A stretch of DNA of 64,000 nucleotides, from contig LT629764.1 in NCBI GenBank assembly GCA_900105225.1, forward strand, positions 5,414,501-5,478,500, given 5' to 3'. Both the position numbers and the translations under genes were made by a program. This stretch comes from Paenibacillaceae bacterium GAS479 (GTDB lineage Bacteria; Bacillota; Bacilli; Paenibacillales; Paenibacillaceae). The notes under the pieces were generated by a model. It searched no databases. It was not told the DNA's origin and worked only from the letters and a program-made list of their open reading frames with translations. Below are positions 33,658 through 42,436 of the stretch, piece after piece. The stretch's first letter is position 1. Each line of letters starts with the position of its first letter.

Positions 33658-33836
33658 CTCTCTTCCCCCTAGTATTTTCTAATTGGTGACTATATTCAAC
33701 AATTAACAATTAGATCCTGCAAAAACAGCCTATTTTAGATAAAATTCGAATCTACTCACTATATATTGTCACAAGAAGATACCTCTAACGTGCTAAACCA
33801 CAAAAACGGCATTTCTGCAGTTTGATTATATGGTAA
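33658..33836. other. AT-rich leader of the PHP-ATPase gene
   Basis: About 180 bp between the TTG start and the tRNA-like sequence. It should contain the promoter of the PHP-ATPase gene, but I cannot point to a convincing -35/-10 pair. Confidence 0.3.
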
Positions 33837-33911
33837 TGGTCGAGTATAAGGGATCGAACCCCCGACCTCTCCGCTCCCACCGAATCGCTCTCCCAACTGA
33901 GTCAAACCCAA
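33837..33911 (-). tRNA. tRNA-like sequence, degenerate, anticodon GGG (Pro) if folded as cloverleaf
   Basis: Read on the minus strand, 75 nt fold into a tRNA-like shape. The acceptor is TTGGGTT/TACTCGA followed directly by CCA, the D-arm is ACTC-AGTTGGGA-GAGC, the anticodon loop is GTGGGAG with T33 in place, and the T-loop is GGTTCGATC. Defects argue against function: a missing discriminator base, an A-C pair in the D-stem, an A-G mismatch in the anticodon stem, and two G-T pairs plus a mismatch in the T-stem. It is most likely a pseudo-tRNA or mobile-element tRNA, possibly an integration scar. Confidence 0.45.
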
Positions 33912-33944
33912 CAAAACTAGCTCATGCTGAAAGCATGAGCTAGT
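33912..33944 (-). terminator. terminator after the HEPN-motif gene
   Basis: A perfect 13-bp stem, ACTAGCTCATGCT (33916-33928) with AGCATGAGCTAGT (33932-33944), followed on the minus strand by TTTTGTT. It separates the HEPN-motif gene from the tRNA-like sequence and the PHP-ATPase gene. Confidence 0.88.
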
Positions 33945-34049
33945 GCAAAGTCTATTGTTTTTAAAATATCGTTTAAGCGTTCCCTATTAGTTGTTAATAC
34001 GATGTATTGACACTACCGCCTCAACATAACTTAACTATTTGACCGCACA

Positions 34050-34964
34050 CTATATGGCACCATCGATGCTAACTCCATTGAACAAGTTGGGGTAGATATT
34101 AAATACGTGCAAAATTTTATTAATATTGGCATACGAGGTTATCGATCCTAATGTCGGTATATCTTCAAACTTAAAATATCGATCATTTATACTACCTGAA
34201 TACTGTTGCAATAAAAGCGATACAAAGAATTTTTCACCTGAAGAAATTGATTTCACTACATTTTCTAAATGATCAAAATTTATACCAACTACGTTTGTAT
34301 TTTTATCAAATGCGCCCCGCCTAATCAATATACAATCTCCGAACTCTAATAATGGAGTATCGAAGATTTCTCCCCATAAATCTTTAATAAGTTTAAATTT
34401 TGTATATTTCTGATACTTCGTTTTTAGACATAACTCCAATTCTGATAAAACTTTTGTTAAGATATCTATTTGAATATTAGCTTTCTCAAGTGAAAGATTA
34501 TTACTTTTCACAGTTCTCCCACCCAGGATATATTCCCTGTTTGATATTGTATTATCATGTGCCAGTCTATTTCTATACTCCGAAACCTCCTCAATTGCAC
34601 TTCTATCAAACGTTAATTCAATAGCCATAAGTCTTTGTGCTGTTTGCAAGAGAGCTAACGCATTACCTTTTGAAATAGACTTGATTTCAGCATTAATAAT
34701 AGTATCGAGTATATAATTAGAAGAATAAATATTATTAAATATATCCGAATTTTTAATTTTCGGCTGTTTTTCATCTGATAATTTTTCGGGAAATGCAGCC
34801 AGTATGCGTCGTAAAGCCTCACAAACACTACTTTCAAATAAAGCAAATGAGTAAACAAAAAATGCTTCATAGTTATTTTTATCCAATTGTGCAGACATAT
34901 CTTTAATCTTTTCAATATTTACTTTAAGGTCATTAGTCAGTTCTTCGCAAATAAGTATCCTCAT
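34050..34964 (-). CDS. HEPN-motif protein of unknown function (candidate RNase or defence accessory)
   Basis: This 304-residue protein starts 10 bp after GGGGAG. Residues ~20-175 are predicted helical. They carry FFVYSFALFESSVCEALRRI near the start and EYRNRLAHDN (R-x4-H) around residues 127-136, the signature of HEPN ribonuclease-like domains such as the RiboL-PSP and MAE-type groups. The C-terminal third, from about residue 195, looks mixed alpha/beta and is not recognised. It is AT-rich, in the same orientation as the PHP-ATPase gene and about 400 bp upstream of it, with a terminator and a tRNA-like sequence between. HEPN proteins often act as phage-triggered RNases. A link to the PHP-ATPase is only positional. 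Confidence 0.6.
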   Translation of the reverse strand: MRILICEELTNDLKVNIEKIKDMSAQLDKNNYEAFFVYSFALFESSVCEALRRILAAFPEKLSDEKQPKIKNSDIFNNIYSSNYILDTIINAEIKSISKGNALALLQTAQRLMAIELTFDRSAIEEVSEYRNRLAHDNTISNREYILGGRTVKSNNLSLEKANIQIDILTKVLSELELCLKTKYQKYTKFKLIKDLWGEIFDTPLLEFGDCILIRRGAFDKNTNVVGINFDHLENVVKSISSGEKFFVSLLLQQYSGSINDRYFKFEDIPTLGSITSYANINKILHVFNIYPNLFNGVSIDGAI

Positions 34965-35455
34965 TCTAAATTCACTCCCCTTTATTAAAATAATTAATAA
35001 AAACTAATCATGATCGGGTGATCAATTTTATGGAAGAGAGAGTCAACAGCGGATACTTAGCTCTTATACTCTCATTATCAAGTGGCTCTATAATACCGTA
35101 ATATACAGTATAAAGGTTACTAAAAATAGGGATTTTATTTCCTTAGTCTAAGGCAAACCATTTGGAAGGATCGTTTATGTCGAACTTCATGAAAATACTT
35201 CTGTTGCTCCGTACTCCACTAAATAATATCTTCAAACGCAACTATACAGTCAGCCAAAATATTTAGAAATTCTACAATACACATTCTTATTAGAACCATT
35301 AACACCTCGACTATCCCTAAACTATATAATAATGTTTTCTAAATATCTCAACTTACCTAAAAAAAACTACAACACATCGCATATGAAATCGGTACAAAGA
35401 CATCCACAAAAATAACAGCTTACACTGTCTATGTATGTATGTCTATAGATACGAA

Positions 35456-35485
35456 CAAAAGCCCAGACCGTGTACGGTTGGGCTT
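35456..35485 (-). terminator. orphan hairpin terminator
   Basis: AGCCCA-ACCG pairs with CGGT-TGGGCT around a TGTA loop, with one bulged G. An A run on the left side gives TTTT on the minus strand. No intact leftward gene precedes it; it may belong to the lost recombinase gene. Confidence 0.75.
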
Positions 35486-35543
35486 CTACTTACAGGTAAA
35501 TGTAGCTCTTAAAAGCTAATTTCTCACTACCGACACACAGCAC

Positions 35544-35562
35544 TCCACATGTGAGGAGACAG
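35544..35562. other. possible att-like motif beside recombinase relic
   Basis: TCCACATGTGAGGAGACAG shares the 11-mer TCCACATGTGA and the GACAG end with 28208-28229, about 7.3 kb away on the other side of the island. A role as a recombination scar is inferred from position. Confidence 0.3.
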
Positions 35563-35586
35563 TAATAGGAAAAACTTTCACCTATA

Positions 35587-35871
35587 TCAAATCGTCAACT
35601 CCACCCGATTCCCTTCCCGATCATACACAATCCGCTCCACTAACTTCTTCAACGCCCGATTCTTCTCTTCACTCGTCACCGAAGTGCTCCACAACTCCCT
35701 AAACTGACCAACTCGATCATATATCTGCTCCACAGTCGGGTAATTCCCTACAGCCTTTTGCAAGTCCTTCAATCTTCCTCCAGCTTCTATAATTACACAT
35801 AATTTCAGTGTCTCCCTTTTTATTTGCCAAATCGTTATCACTATAATTCCAATGTGGCACAAGCTTGTCAA
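35587..35871 (-). pseudogene. C-terminal relic of a large serine recombinase
   Basis: A 94-codon frame ends with TSEEKNRALKKLVERIVYDR and a hydrophobic EL-I terminus. This closely resembles the extreme C-terminus of large serine recombinases (coiled-coil helix, then LxxIVERIxYDR-type ending). Nothing resembling the catalytic domain (YxRxS motifs) or the zinc ribbon lies upstream; the next gene is the host kinase. The first ~45 codons probably are not original. This is a scar of a former integrative element and marks the right side of the AT-rich island. Confidence 0.6.
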
Positions 35872-35953
35872 AAATCAAATATAAATCAATATACGGATTG
35901 TTGTACCCTAATCTAAAGAAAGAAAGCCCGTAACCCCCCTTTCCGCTTCAACC

Positions 35954-38900
35954 CTAATCACATTCCATCCCCAACGCCTCCACCTTACTATCCGCTCCCC
36001 ACTGCGCATAGCAATCTCTAGCCTGCTTAAGCAGGTAACCCGCATACTCCTCCGAACCCGCCCGCTTGTAATACACACCCGCGCGCTCATGAGCCAGCGC
36101 CTCATAGCGGATAAACCCGCTAGCCTTAGCTGCGCTAAGCGCCATATCATAACAGTGGGCTGCTCTGCGCCCACTGCGTCCATGCTCACTCCCACTGCGT
36201 CCACGCTCACTCCCACGGCGCTCACCATCTCGGCTCCCCCGACGCTCACCGCTTCGGCGCCCGCCCCATCCACGCTCAGCATCTGCTGCTTTCATCAGCC
36301 ACAGATGCTGCGTAAACACGCCTGGATTGGCCTTAGCCCAATCCACGACCATCCGCTTACCGCGTCTCATAAGCCGACGCGCATGCATCTTCCCTCTCAA
36401 ACCTAGCTCCGCATACCGATCACTAAGTATTAAATACGAGAACAGCACATACTCCTCCATAAACAGCGAGCCCGCAAGAGAGCCAATCACAGCCTGCGCA
36501 TCCATGACCGCTCCATGCGCGAGCTCCAGCTCCCCCCGGAGATACAACAGCTTCATCCGATAAATATGATAAATAGCGATGCCGGAACGATACTGGCTCG
36601 CCCTCAATCTTTCCAAATAATCGGCTTCACGGAAGCCCACTCCGTCAAACGAGTTAGGATCAGGCAGCTTGCCTGCCAGATTCAGATAATACTGCCGAGT
36701 AAGCTCAGCTGTATCGAGCGAAGCTTTATACTGGTTTTGCCGGATTTGACTTATGCTTGCCTCTATATCTCGAATGAGCTCAGGGAGAGTCATCGACGGA
36801 TGCCATAAATTGCGGTAATAAGCCGCATGGGAATGATACATGAGATCTCCGGCCTGCTGGCTGGAGGACATCGCTCGCTGGAACCACTCCTGTAAAGTAT
36901 CCCAAGGCTGCTTCCACCCATGGCTGAACAAGGAATAAAGGGTTAGTACCGGTCCGCGCCACTGAACATCGTTGAACTTCTCGTTAATCCGCACACCTAA
37001 CTGTCCATATGTATAAGCCTGCTCCTTGTCGCCACTGCCCGAAAGCAGCATGGAATAACCGATGAAAGCAAAGGAAGACTCGGTCGCGACTCCGTGCTGA
37101 AGGGTAAGGCCGACCTTTTTTAATGCAAGCAAGCCGAACAGCTCGGCCTGCCCAGATATAAATGCGGAAGGGAACATATTGATCAACAAACGCATTTTCA
37201 ACAGCACCGTAGGATCTCGCATTATCGGTCCGGACAATAGTTCATCAGCGGTTTTACCACGGAGCGTCAGCTTCGTCTTGATGAGATCCCTCAGCAAATG
37301 CAGCTTCGTCGGCTTGACGGGGAGCGATACACCTAGCAATTGGAGTCCTACCCGGCCTGCCTCCATAGACTCGGACAGCATCCCAAGATACATATAGTAG
37401 GAAGCCTGCATCGCACGAATCTCAGCTGCCGCGTAGGGGCTGGCTGCCTCGCAAAGCAGTTCCCTACAGGCATCCTCAGCTGCCTGCACCCGCCATGTTA
37501 AATAGCCGCATTCGGCATATAACCGATTAACGAGAGGACGCAGCCATGCCGTCTGAGTCAAGCCAGATTCGGGAAGCAACGGACGGATTCGGTCCAGCAG
37601 CAGAAAGGCCGTGTCATATCCGTGAGCCTGTTTGGCTTTGTGGGCTGCTCGGACGACTAACAGAATCGCATTCATCCGCTCATTCGCATCCGCAAGCGCG
37701 TACAGTCCATAGTTGAGATGGATAGCAAGACTGACCAGGCTATCTTCGAAAGGCTCGTTGTTCAGCCGCTTCATGAGCTGTTGAGCCAGACGCAAATGGT
37801 TAATGTCTGCCTCATTCTCGCTCAATCGCTCATAAAAAGCCGTCTGCAGACGATCATGGCGGAATCGATATAGTAGTTTGGATAGGAGCTGCATAGATTC
37901 AGCTTCTGCTGTCAGCAGCTCCGCTCCATACGGCATCAGCTCACGAGTTGTCTCGCAAGCGCTAATCAGTTCTTCCTCGAGCGCGATTTCAAGCGCCTCT
38001 AGCAACTCTTTTCCATTCCAATGACCTGTTCGCAGCAGCAGCTCAAAATCGAACTCACGGCCAATGATCGAGGCTAGCGACAGGACGTCTGTTACATCTG
38101 GCGTTAAGCGGTGCAGCTTGCCGATCAAAAAATGATCCACATCCCCGCTCCCTGCTAGCTCATCTAGCAACTCTTCTCTCCATCGCCATTCATTCAGCAA
38201 TGAGTCGAAATAGAGACCGCCGCAGCGATTCAGCTCAGCCAGCAGTAGGTGAAGGAAAAAGGCATTGCCCTTCGTGCTAATGGTAAGCGCTTTTGCCAGC
38301 CGCTTCCGCTCTGTCGTTTTCATCGACAAGCTCTCTCCGATTAAAGCCTCAACATGGTCCTGTTCCAACGGTTCCAGGTGGATGTCAAATGTGCGTGGAG
38401 TGGCCGACAATCGCGCCAACCCTGCAGCAAAGCCTGATTCAAGCTGCTCTTCCCGGTATGCCAGTAACACTAAAAGACGACATGACTGCTCCGCAGACGC
38501 CAGTTTTTCCAGCAATAGCAGACTCGGAGAATCCGCCCATTGCAGATCATCGAGGAAGAGGACTACAGGCGGCCCGTCCGCAGTTAAAGCCGTAATAAAA
38601 CGGACAAATATCGAGTAGAACCGATTGGACTCTTCCGTTGGATTAAGCGGTTCAACAGCTGGCTGCACTCCGATCAACTGCTCTAACTCTGGGATGAGTG
38701 CCGTGATGAGAGCTCCGCAGCCTTGTAAACTCTCCATCAACGTTGGCGCCGCTTCCTTGAGCCGCAAGTTTTCGGGAGTGCCCATCATCCGTACGAACCA
38801 TCCGCGAAAGGCATTCGCAATTGCCAAATAAGGCAGATCACGATGGTTAGAATCGAACTTCCCCTCCAAAAAGTAGCTGCCCGGCCAACAATAGACTGCG

Positions 38901-39919
38901 GACTTGAGCTCGTGGACGAGAGCCGTTTTGCCAGATCCTGCCGTCCCGTGAATGAGGCCGAACATGGGAGATCCTGCAGCACTGCTTCGCAAAGCTGCCT
39001 CAAGTAGATCCAGCTCCTCCTGTCGACCAAACAGCCGCTGCGAAATACGGAAACGACTGCGCAGCTCCGCTTGACCTGGCTTGCCATATGTCCGCCCTTC
39101 AAAGGCTTGGAGCAGATCAGCCTTAATGCCTAGAGCGCTTTGATAGCGATCTTCGGGATCTTTGGCGAGCAGCTTCATGATGACATCGGACAAAAAGGGC
39201 GAGATCGCCCCTCCAGTGGCATTGAAAGGTGAAGCCGGCTCTTTGGTCAGGACACAGTGAATCTGTTCCGCCAGTCCCTGCTCTCGATAAGTTGGCATTC
39301 CAGTCAGCCATTCATATAGAAAAACGCCGAACGAGTAGTAATCCGTTCGATGATCGATTCTGCGATTCAAACGCCCCGTTTGTTCCGGAGAGCGATAAGG
39401 AAAGCTTGCCTGAGGCTGATCCTCGCTGCTAAAAGGGGGCTCTTTGCCTGATATTTGGGCCGCGAGGCTCAAATCGATCAACTGGATGTGGTTCTGTTGC
39501 CGATTCCAGAGTAGATTGGATGGCCTAAAGTCCCTGTGGACAATATTCAACTCATGCAATTCGCATAGCAGATCGCAAATCATAATGGATAACTTCAATT
39601 TTGTGCCGAGGGGAAGCTTGTCTCTTTGGATAACCTCATCAAGAGAATCTCCGCCTGCGTCTTCCAAAACAAGTTTATAGGAGCCCTCAACCGACTCAAT
39701 AGATATCGGGCTAGCCGCCCAGGAAAACTGTTTGCTCAGCGCTTCATGCAGCATATATTCCTGTTTAAGCCGCATTACATCAAGGGAGTTACCCGCCCAG
39801 GGCTGAAATTTTTTGACGATAATCGGTCGTCCCGTTTCACTCTGGAGTCCGCGGTACACAATGGTTCGAGAAGAGGAAGTTACGATTTGATTCAAATCGC
39901 AGCCCTCTCGCGCGAGCAT
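35954..39919 (-). CDS. giant protein kinase-like / AAA ATPase / helical-repeat signalling protein, probably C-terminally shortened
   Basis: The start is ATG 39919, overlapping the previous gene's stop as TGATG (a TTG one codon earlier is less likely). The 1321-residue protein opens with a Ser/Thr-kinase-like domain (~15-275): VKKF lysine, catalytic HRDFRPSNLLW and an altered IDLS in place of DFG. An AAA/NTPase domain follows (Walker A HGTAGSGKTALV near 325, Walker B VVLFLDDLQWAD), then ~700 residues of TPR-like helices. Related proteins usually continue into GAF plus histidine-kinase or cyclase domains; this one stops right after the repeats (WGADSKVEALGMECD). Near residue 1220 an Arg/Gly/Ser/Glu low-complexity insert interrupts a helix. 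Confidence 0.85.
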   Translation of the reverse strand: MLAREGCDLNQIVTSSSRTIVYRGLQSETGRPIIVKKFQPWAGNSLDVMRLKQEYMLHEALSKQFSWAASPISIESVEGSYKLVLEDAGGDSLDEVIQRDKLPLGTKLKLSIMICDLLCELHELNIVHRDFRPSNLLWNRQQNHIQLIDLSLAAQISGKEPPFSSEDQPQASFPYRSPEQTGRLNRRIDHRTDYYSFGVFLYEWLTGMPTYREQGLAEQIHCVLTKEPASPFNATGGAISPFLSDVIMKLLAKDPEDRYQSALGIKADLLQAFEGRTYGKPGQAELRSRFRISQRLFGRQEELDLLEAALRSSAAGSPMFGLIHGTAGSGKTALVHELKSAVYCWPGSYFLEGKFDSNHRDLPYLAIANAFRGWFVRMMGTPENLRLKEAAPTLMESLQGCGALITALIPELEQLIGVQPAVEPLNPTEESNRFYSIFVRFITALTADGPPVVLFLDDLQWADSPSLLLLEKLASAEQSCRLLVLLAYREEQLESGFAAGLARLSATPRTFDIHLEPLEQDHVEALIGESLSMKTTERKRLAKALTISTKGNAFFLHLLLAELNRCGGLYFDSLLNEWRWREELLDELAGSGDVDHFLIGKLHRLTPDVTDVLSLASIIGREFDFELLLRTGHWNGKELLEALEIALEEELISACETTRELMPYGAELLTAEAESMQLLSKLLYRFRHDRLQTAFYERLSENEADINHLRLAQQLMKRLNNEPFEDSLVSLAIHLNYGLYALADANERMNAILLVVRAAHKAKQAHGYDTAFLLLDRIRPLLPESGLTQTAWLRPLVNRLYAECGYLTWRVQAAEDACRELLCEAASPYAAAEIRAMQASYYMYLGMLSESMEAGRVGLQLLGVSLPVKPTKLHLLRDLIKTKLTLRGKTADELLSGPIMRDPTVLLKMRLLINMFPSAFISGQAELFGLLALKKVGLTLQHGVATESSFAFIGYSMLLSGSGDKEQAYTYGQLGVRINEKFNDVQWRGPVLTLYSLFSHGWKQPWDTLQEWFQRAMSSSQQAGDLMYHSHAAYYRNLWHPSMTLPELIRDIEASISQIRQNQYKASLDTAELTRQYYLNLAGKLPDPNSFDGVGFREADYLERLRASQYRSGIAIYHIYRMKLLYLRGELELAHGAVMDAQAVIGSLAGSLFMEEYVLFSYLILSDRYAELGLRGKMHARRLMRRGKRMVVDWAKANPGVFTQHLWLMKAADAERGWGGRRSGERRGSRDGERRGSERGRSGSEHGRSGRRAAHCYDMALSAAKASGFIRYEALAHERAGVYYKRAGSEEYAGYLLKQARDCYAQWGADSKVEALGMECD

Positions 39920-41229
39920 CAACGCTTACCCCATGAGCCAGAGGCTCCGGGTACGATCTCGGGATCAAATTTGCATATATAGGCAGCTGCAAGCCACATG
40001 ATCCAGCAGTTGACGCCGAAGAAAAGATAACCGAAGTAGCCGAGAATCGGCATTTCCGAGAAGAGGTGGATTTTGTCCAGGTAAGGAACCGAGTACTTCC
40101 AGAAGTTAGGATTCGTGATGGTTTCGGAATTAAAATAACCGCTGCCGAAGTTCCAAAGCTCCCAGAATAGGCCGTTCAACAGCGTAGCGATGGCGATAAG
40201 AAGAATCGGCGACCAATTGCCGTTGCGCAGAGGAGTAAACGGAGTCCATAACCCGGCAATACCCATAGCCGCCGACAGCAGTGGCACCAGGGCGACCCAT
40301 AATACCCAGAAAAGCTGGGACGGAAAATATCCCATGCCAAAGGCAAGAATAACGCCGGCTCCATAAAACAGCAGCAGCATTTGGCGTGACACCTTCAGCT
40401 TTGGCCCATTGGAGTAACGTTTACGCAAAGCGGGAAAAGTGAGGAGCAGCGTATACCATTCAAAAATTGCGGGAAGCACGGTTGTATAAGACAAGGAGAA
40501 CCAGAACACATTGCCAAAGTCGGATAAAATCGTATTGTTCGGATAATACCAATTCGCTAGTACAAAAAAGTTGAGATATTCAAAAACAAACCAGCTGAAA
40601 CAGGAAACGATGGCGAGAATTTGCATTAAATGCGGCTTTTTGGCCAAAATGGAATTGCCTCCGCTGCGCTTGTACACGACGCCGTCCAGCAGAAGAATGA
40701 AGGACCACCACAGCGGTACAAAGCTGAATGCATTGAGCAGCGGCAAAGCGGGAATGCGCACCCACATCAGCAGCCAGCTTATGACCAGCACAGGCAAGCT
40801 CCACCAGAACCAGACCGGATAACCGCTTGGCGCAGCTGCCGTTCGATTAGCGACCCCATGCTCAGCACTCGCAGCTGAAAGGTTCGAAACATCCGTTGCG
40901 CTCTGATGCATATCACCGACAGTAACTGTCGAACCAGAGCCTGATGCAGTCACATCAGAACCGCCCTCATCTACCGCACGCTCTGCGCCATTGCGAAAGC
41001 CAAACCAGCGCGGTACGAGCAGAAATAACGTGATCAGCAGCGCCACGGCACATGCAAAAATGAAAAATCCGAGGCTGAACCCTGGCGGCTCTACCGTTTT
41101 TTGCGCGGGAAAGCTTCCATAACCCGGCGGCAGCTCACCCCAGCGAACAATACTGCCGATAAGCGGCAGAACAAAAATCAAAAATGAGGTACCAATTAGA
41201 ATGGCTGGCTTTGATAGATTCTTTTTCAT
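39919..41229 (-). CDS. polytopic membrane protein of unknown function, coupled to the giant kinase
   Basis: This 436-residue protein starts after AAAGGAGGA. It has about ten hydrophobic helices: one or two at the N-terminus (residues ~8-28 and ~52-72), then a Ser/Thr/Ala/Gly-rich linker (~85-135) and a block of membrane helices from ~140 to the end. Aromatic-rich motifs recur (WYYPNN, NGLFWELWNFGSGYF). I recognise no transporter or enzyme signature. The stop overlaps the giant kinase start (TGATG), so the two are translationally coupled and probably work together, perhaps as membrane partner and cytosolic signalling protein. Confidence 0.7.
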   Translation of the reverse strand: MKKNLSKPAILIGTSFLIFVLPLIGSIVRWGELPPGYGSFPAQKTVEPPGFSLGFFIFACAVALLITLFLLVPRWFGFRNGAERAVDEGGSDVTASGSGSTVTVGDMHQSATDVSNLSAASAEHGVANRTAAAPSGYPVWFWWSLPVLVISWLLMWVRIPALPLLNAFSFVPLWWSFILLLDGVVYKRSGGNSILAKKPHLMQILAIVSCFSWFVFEYLNFFVLANWYYPNNTILSDFGNVFWFSLSYTTVLPAIFEWYTLLLTFPALRKRYSNGPKLKVSRQMLLLFYGAGVILAFGMGYFPSQLFWVLWVALVPLLSAAMGIAGLWTPFTPLRNGNWSPILLIAIATLLNGLFWELWNFGSGYFNSETITNPNFWKYSVPYLDKIHLFSEMPILGYFGYLFFGVNCWIMWLAAAYICKFDPEIVPGASGSWGKR

Positions 41230-41390
41230 CTAAATCCTCCTTTGGATTTGTGAATTGATCTTCGGGCTTTCAATCTACTCTTCTATATGTATTTATTTTG
41301 AAAAATCAACACTACTATTGTCGAACATCTATTGGTATTATTTTACCTTTTCGACCTAATTCTTTCAATAAATCTCTTGCTCATAGCAAA

Positions 41391-41440
41391 AAGCCCGGAA
41401 GCGCAGTGCCTGATAACTCAGACAGAGCGCTTCCGGGCTG
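41391..41440 (-). terminator. terminator after degV
   Basis: Arms AAGCCCGGAAGCGC and GCGCTTCCGGGCT around a ~22-nt loop. On the minus strand the stem is followed by TTTTT. Confidence 0.92.
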
Positions 41441-41451
41441 TACTATACCAT

Positions 41452-42291
41452 TTAAAATGCGAATCCAATTCCGCCCTCTCCAGCATGAGTTCCCATGACC
41501 GGACCCATGCAGGACAGATATACCTCGCGGAACGGATGTTTTTGCAAAATGCGCTCCTTAACCTCAAGCGCCAACTTCTCGTTATTGCTATGCACAATGG
41601 CAATTGCCGCGTTCTCATAATCATGCTGTTTCTCATCCAGCTTGGCAATCAGGCTGTTAACGGCCTTGCGGAAACCGCGCGTTTTCTCCACGACTTCAAT
41701 CGTGCCCTCTTCGTTGATGCGAAGCAGCAGCTTGATGTTCAATACGGAGGCAACGCCTCCAGCCAGACGGTTCAGACGGCCGCCCTTGATTACATTTTCA
41801 AGCGTTTCCAATGTAAAATAGGCCTTCGTATCCTCAATAAGCTGCAGGAGCTTCGTCTTGAGCTCTTCGAGGCTTGTACAGCTTTCCGACCACTTGGCAG
41901 CAGTTGATACGATCAGCGACAATCCGCCGGAGAACGTTTTGGAATCCAACACTTCGATTTTGCCGTCAAAGCCCTCATCAACAAGCATATCACGGGCAAT
42001 TATCGCAGATTGGTAGGTGCTGCTTACATTAGCTGACATACAGATGACTAACAAGTCAGTCCCGCTCTCAGCTCTCTTGTAAGCTTCCAGAAATTGAGAT
42101 GGATTAGGGCTAGATGTTGTTGGCAGTTTATCAAAAGTTTTTAGTTTGTAGTAGAAATCATCAATGCTCGAGTCCTGGGGCAAAGGGCCGTCGGAAAACA
42201 TAACCGGAAGCGGAATCACTTCGATACCGTATTGTGCTTGGATATGTTTAGGAATGTCAGAACCGCTATCTGTAAAAATCTTGATCGGCAT
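41452..42291 (-). CDS. degV: DegV family fatty-acid-binding protein
   Basis: I chose ATG 42291 (MPIKIFTDSGSDIP), 8 bp after AAAGGAG; the frame runs seven codons further without a site. The 279-residue protein has the DegV hallmarks FTDSGSDIP, TSSPNPSQF, ISANVSSTYQSA-like MSANVSSTYQSA and GGRLNRLAGG, and ends GPVMGTHAGEGGIGFAF. DegV/FakB proteins bind a fatty acid that the FakA kinase phosphorylates for phospholipid synthesis. Several paralogues with different acyl preferences are normal, and no fakA is in the window. It is monocistronic with its own promoter and terminator. Confidence 0.92.
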   Translation of the reverse strand: MPIKIFTDSGSDIPKHIQAQYGIEVIPLPVMFSDGPLPQDSSIDDFYYKLKTFDKLPTTSSPNPSQFLEAYKRAESGTDLLVICMSANVSSTYQSAIIARDMLVDEGFDGKIEVLDSKTFSGGLSLIVSTAAKWSESCTSLEELKTKLLQLIEDTKAYFTLETLENVIKGGRLNRLAGGVASVLNIKLLLRINEEGTIEVVEKTRGFRKAVNSLIAKLDEKQHDYENAAIAIVHSNNEKLALEVKERILQKHPFREVYLSCMGPVMGTHAGEGGIGFAF

Positions 42292-42315
42292 AAGAGGGCT
42301 CCTTTCGTTCAAGCC

Positions 42316-42342
42316 ATTATACCGATTAAAAGATGTTGTCAG
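42316..42342 (-). promoter_or_regulatory. candidate degV promoter
   Basis: On the minus strand, CTGACA (42342-42337) and TATAAT (42321-42316) are separated by 15 bp. The -10 is perfect, but the spacing is short of the usual 17. It lies about 25 bp before the degV start. Confidence 0.45.
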
Positions 42343-42346
42343 TAGT

Positions 42347-42380
42347 CACAAATATAACTTGTCAAATTCGAATATTTGTG
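42347..42380. promoter_or_regulatory. inverted repeat upstream of degV promoter (possible operator)
   Basis: CACAAATAT (42347-42355) and ATATTTGTG (42372-42380) are exact complements 16 bp apart, just upstream of the proposed -35. It is symmetrical and AT-rich, as expected for a regulator site. Confidence 0.4.
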
Positions 42381-42436
42381 ATAATAGAAAGCGGTCGACA
42401 AAAATATGTCACAAAATGTCGTGAGCAGAAAACTTA

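Larger units (their letters stand above)
34965..35586. other. AT-rich gene-free stretch
   Basis: I see no supported gene in these ~620 bp. They contain one strong terminator (35456-35485) and the att-like motif at 35544. The left part should include the promoter of the HEPN-motif gene. Confidence 0.4.

Noticed and set aside
33837-33911. Calling a functional tRNA-Pro(GGG)
   Set aside because: Missing discriminator base and mismatches in several stems make a working tRNA doubtful, so it is listed only as degenerate.
36150-36406. Repetitive plus- and minus-strand frames over the giant kinase 3' end
   Set aside because: They are alternative readings of the Arg/Gly/Ser insert in the kinase gene.
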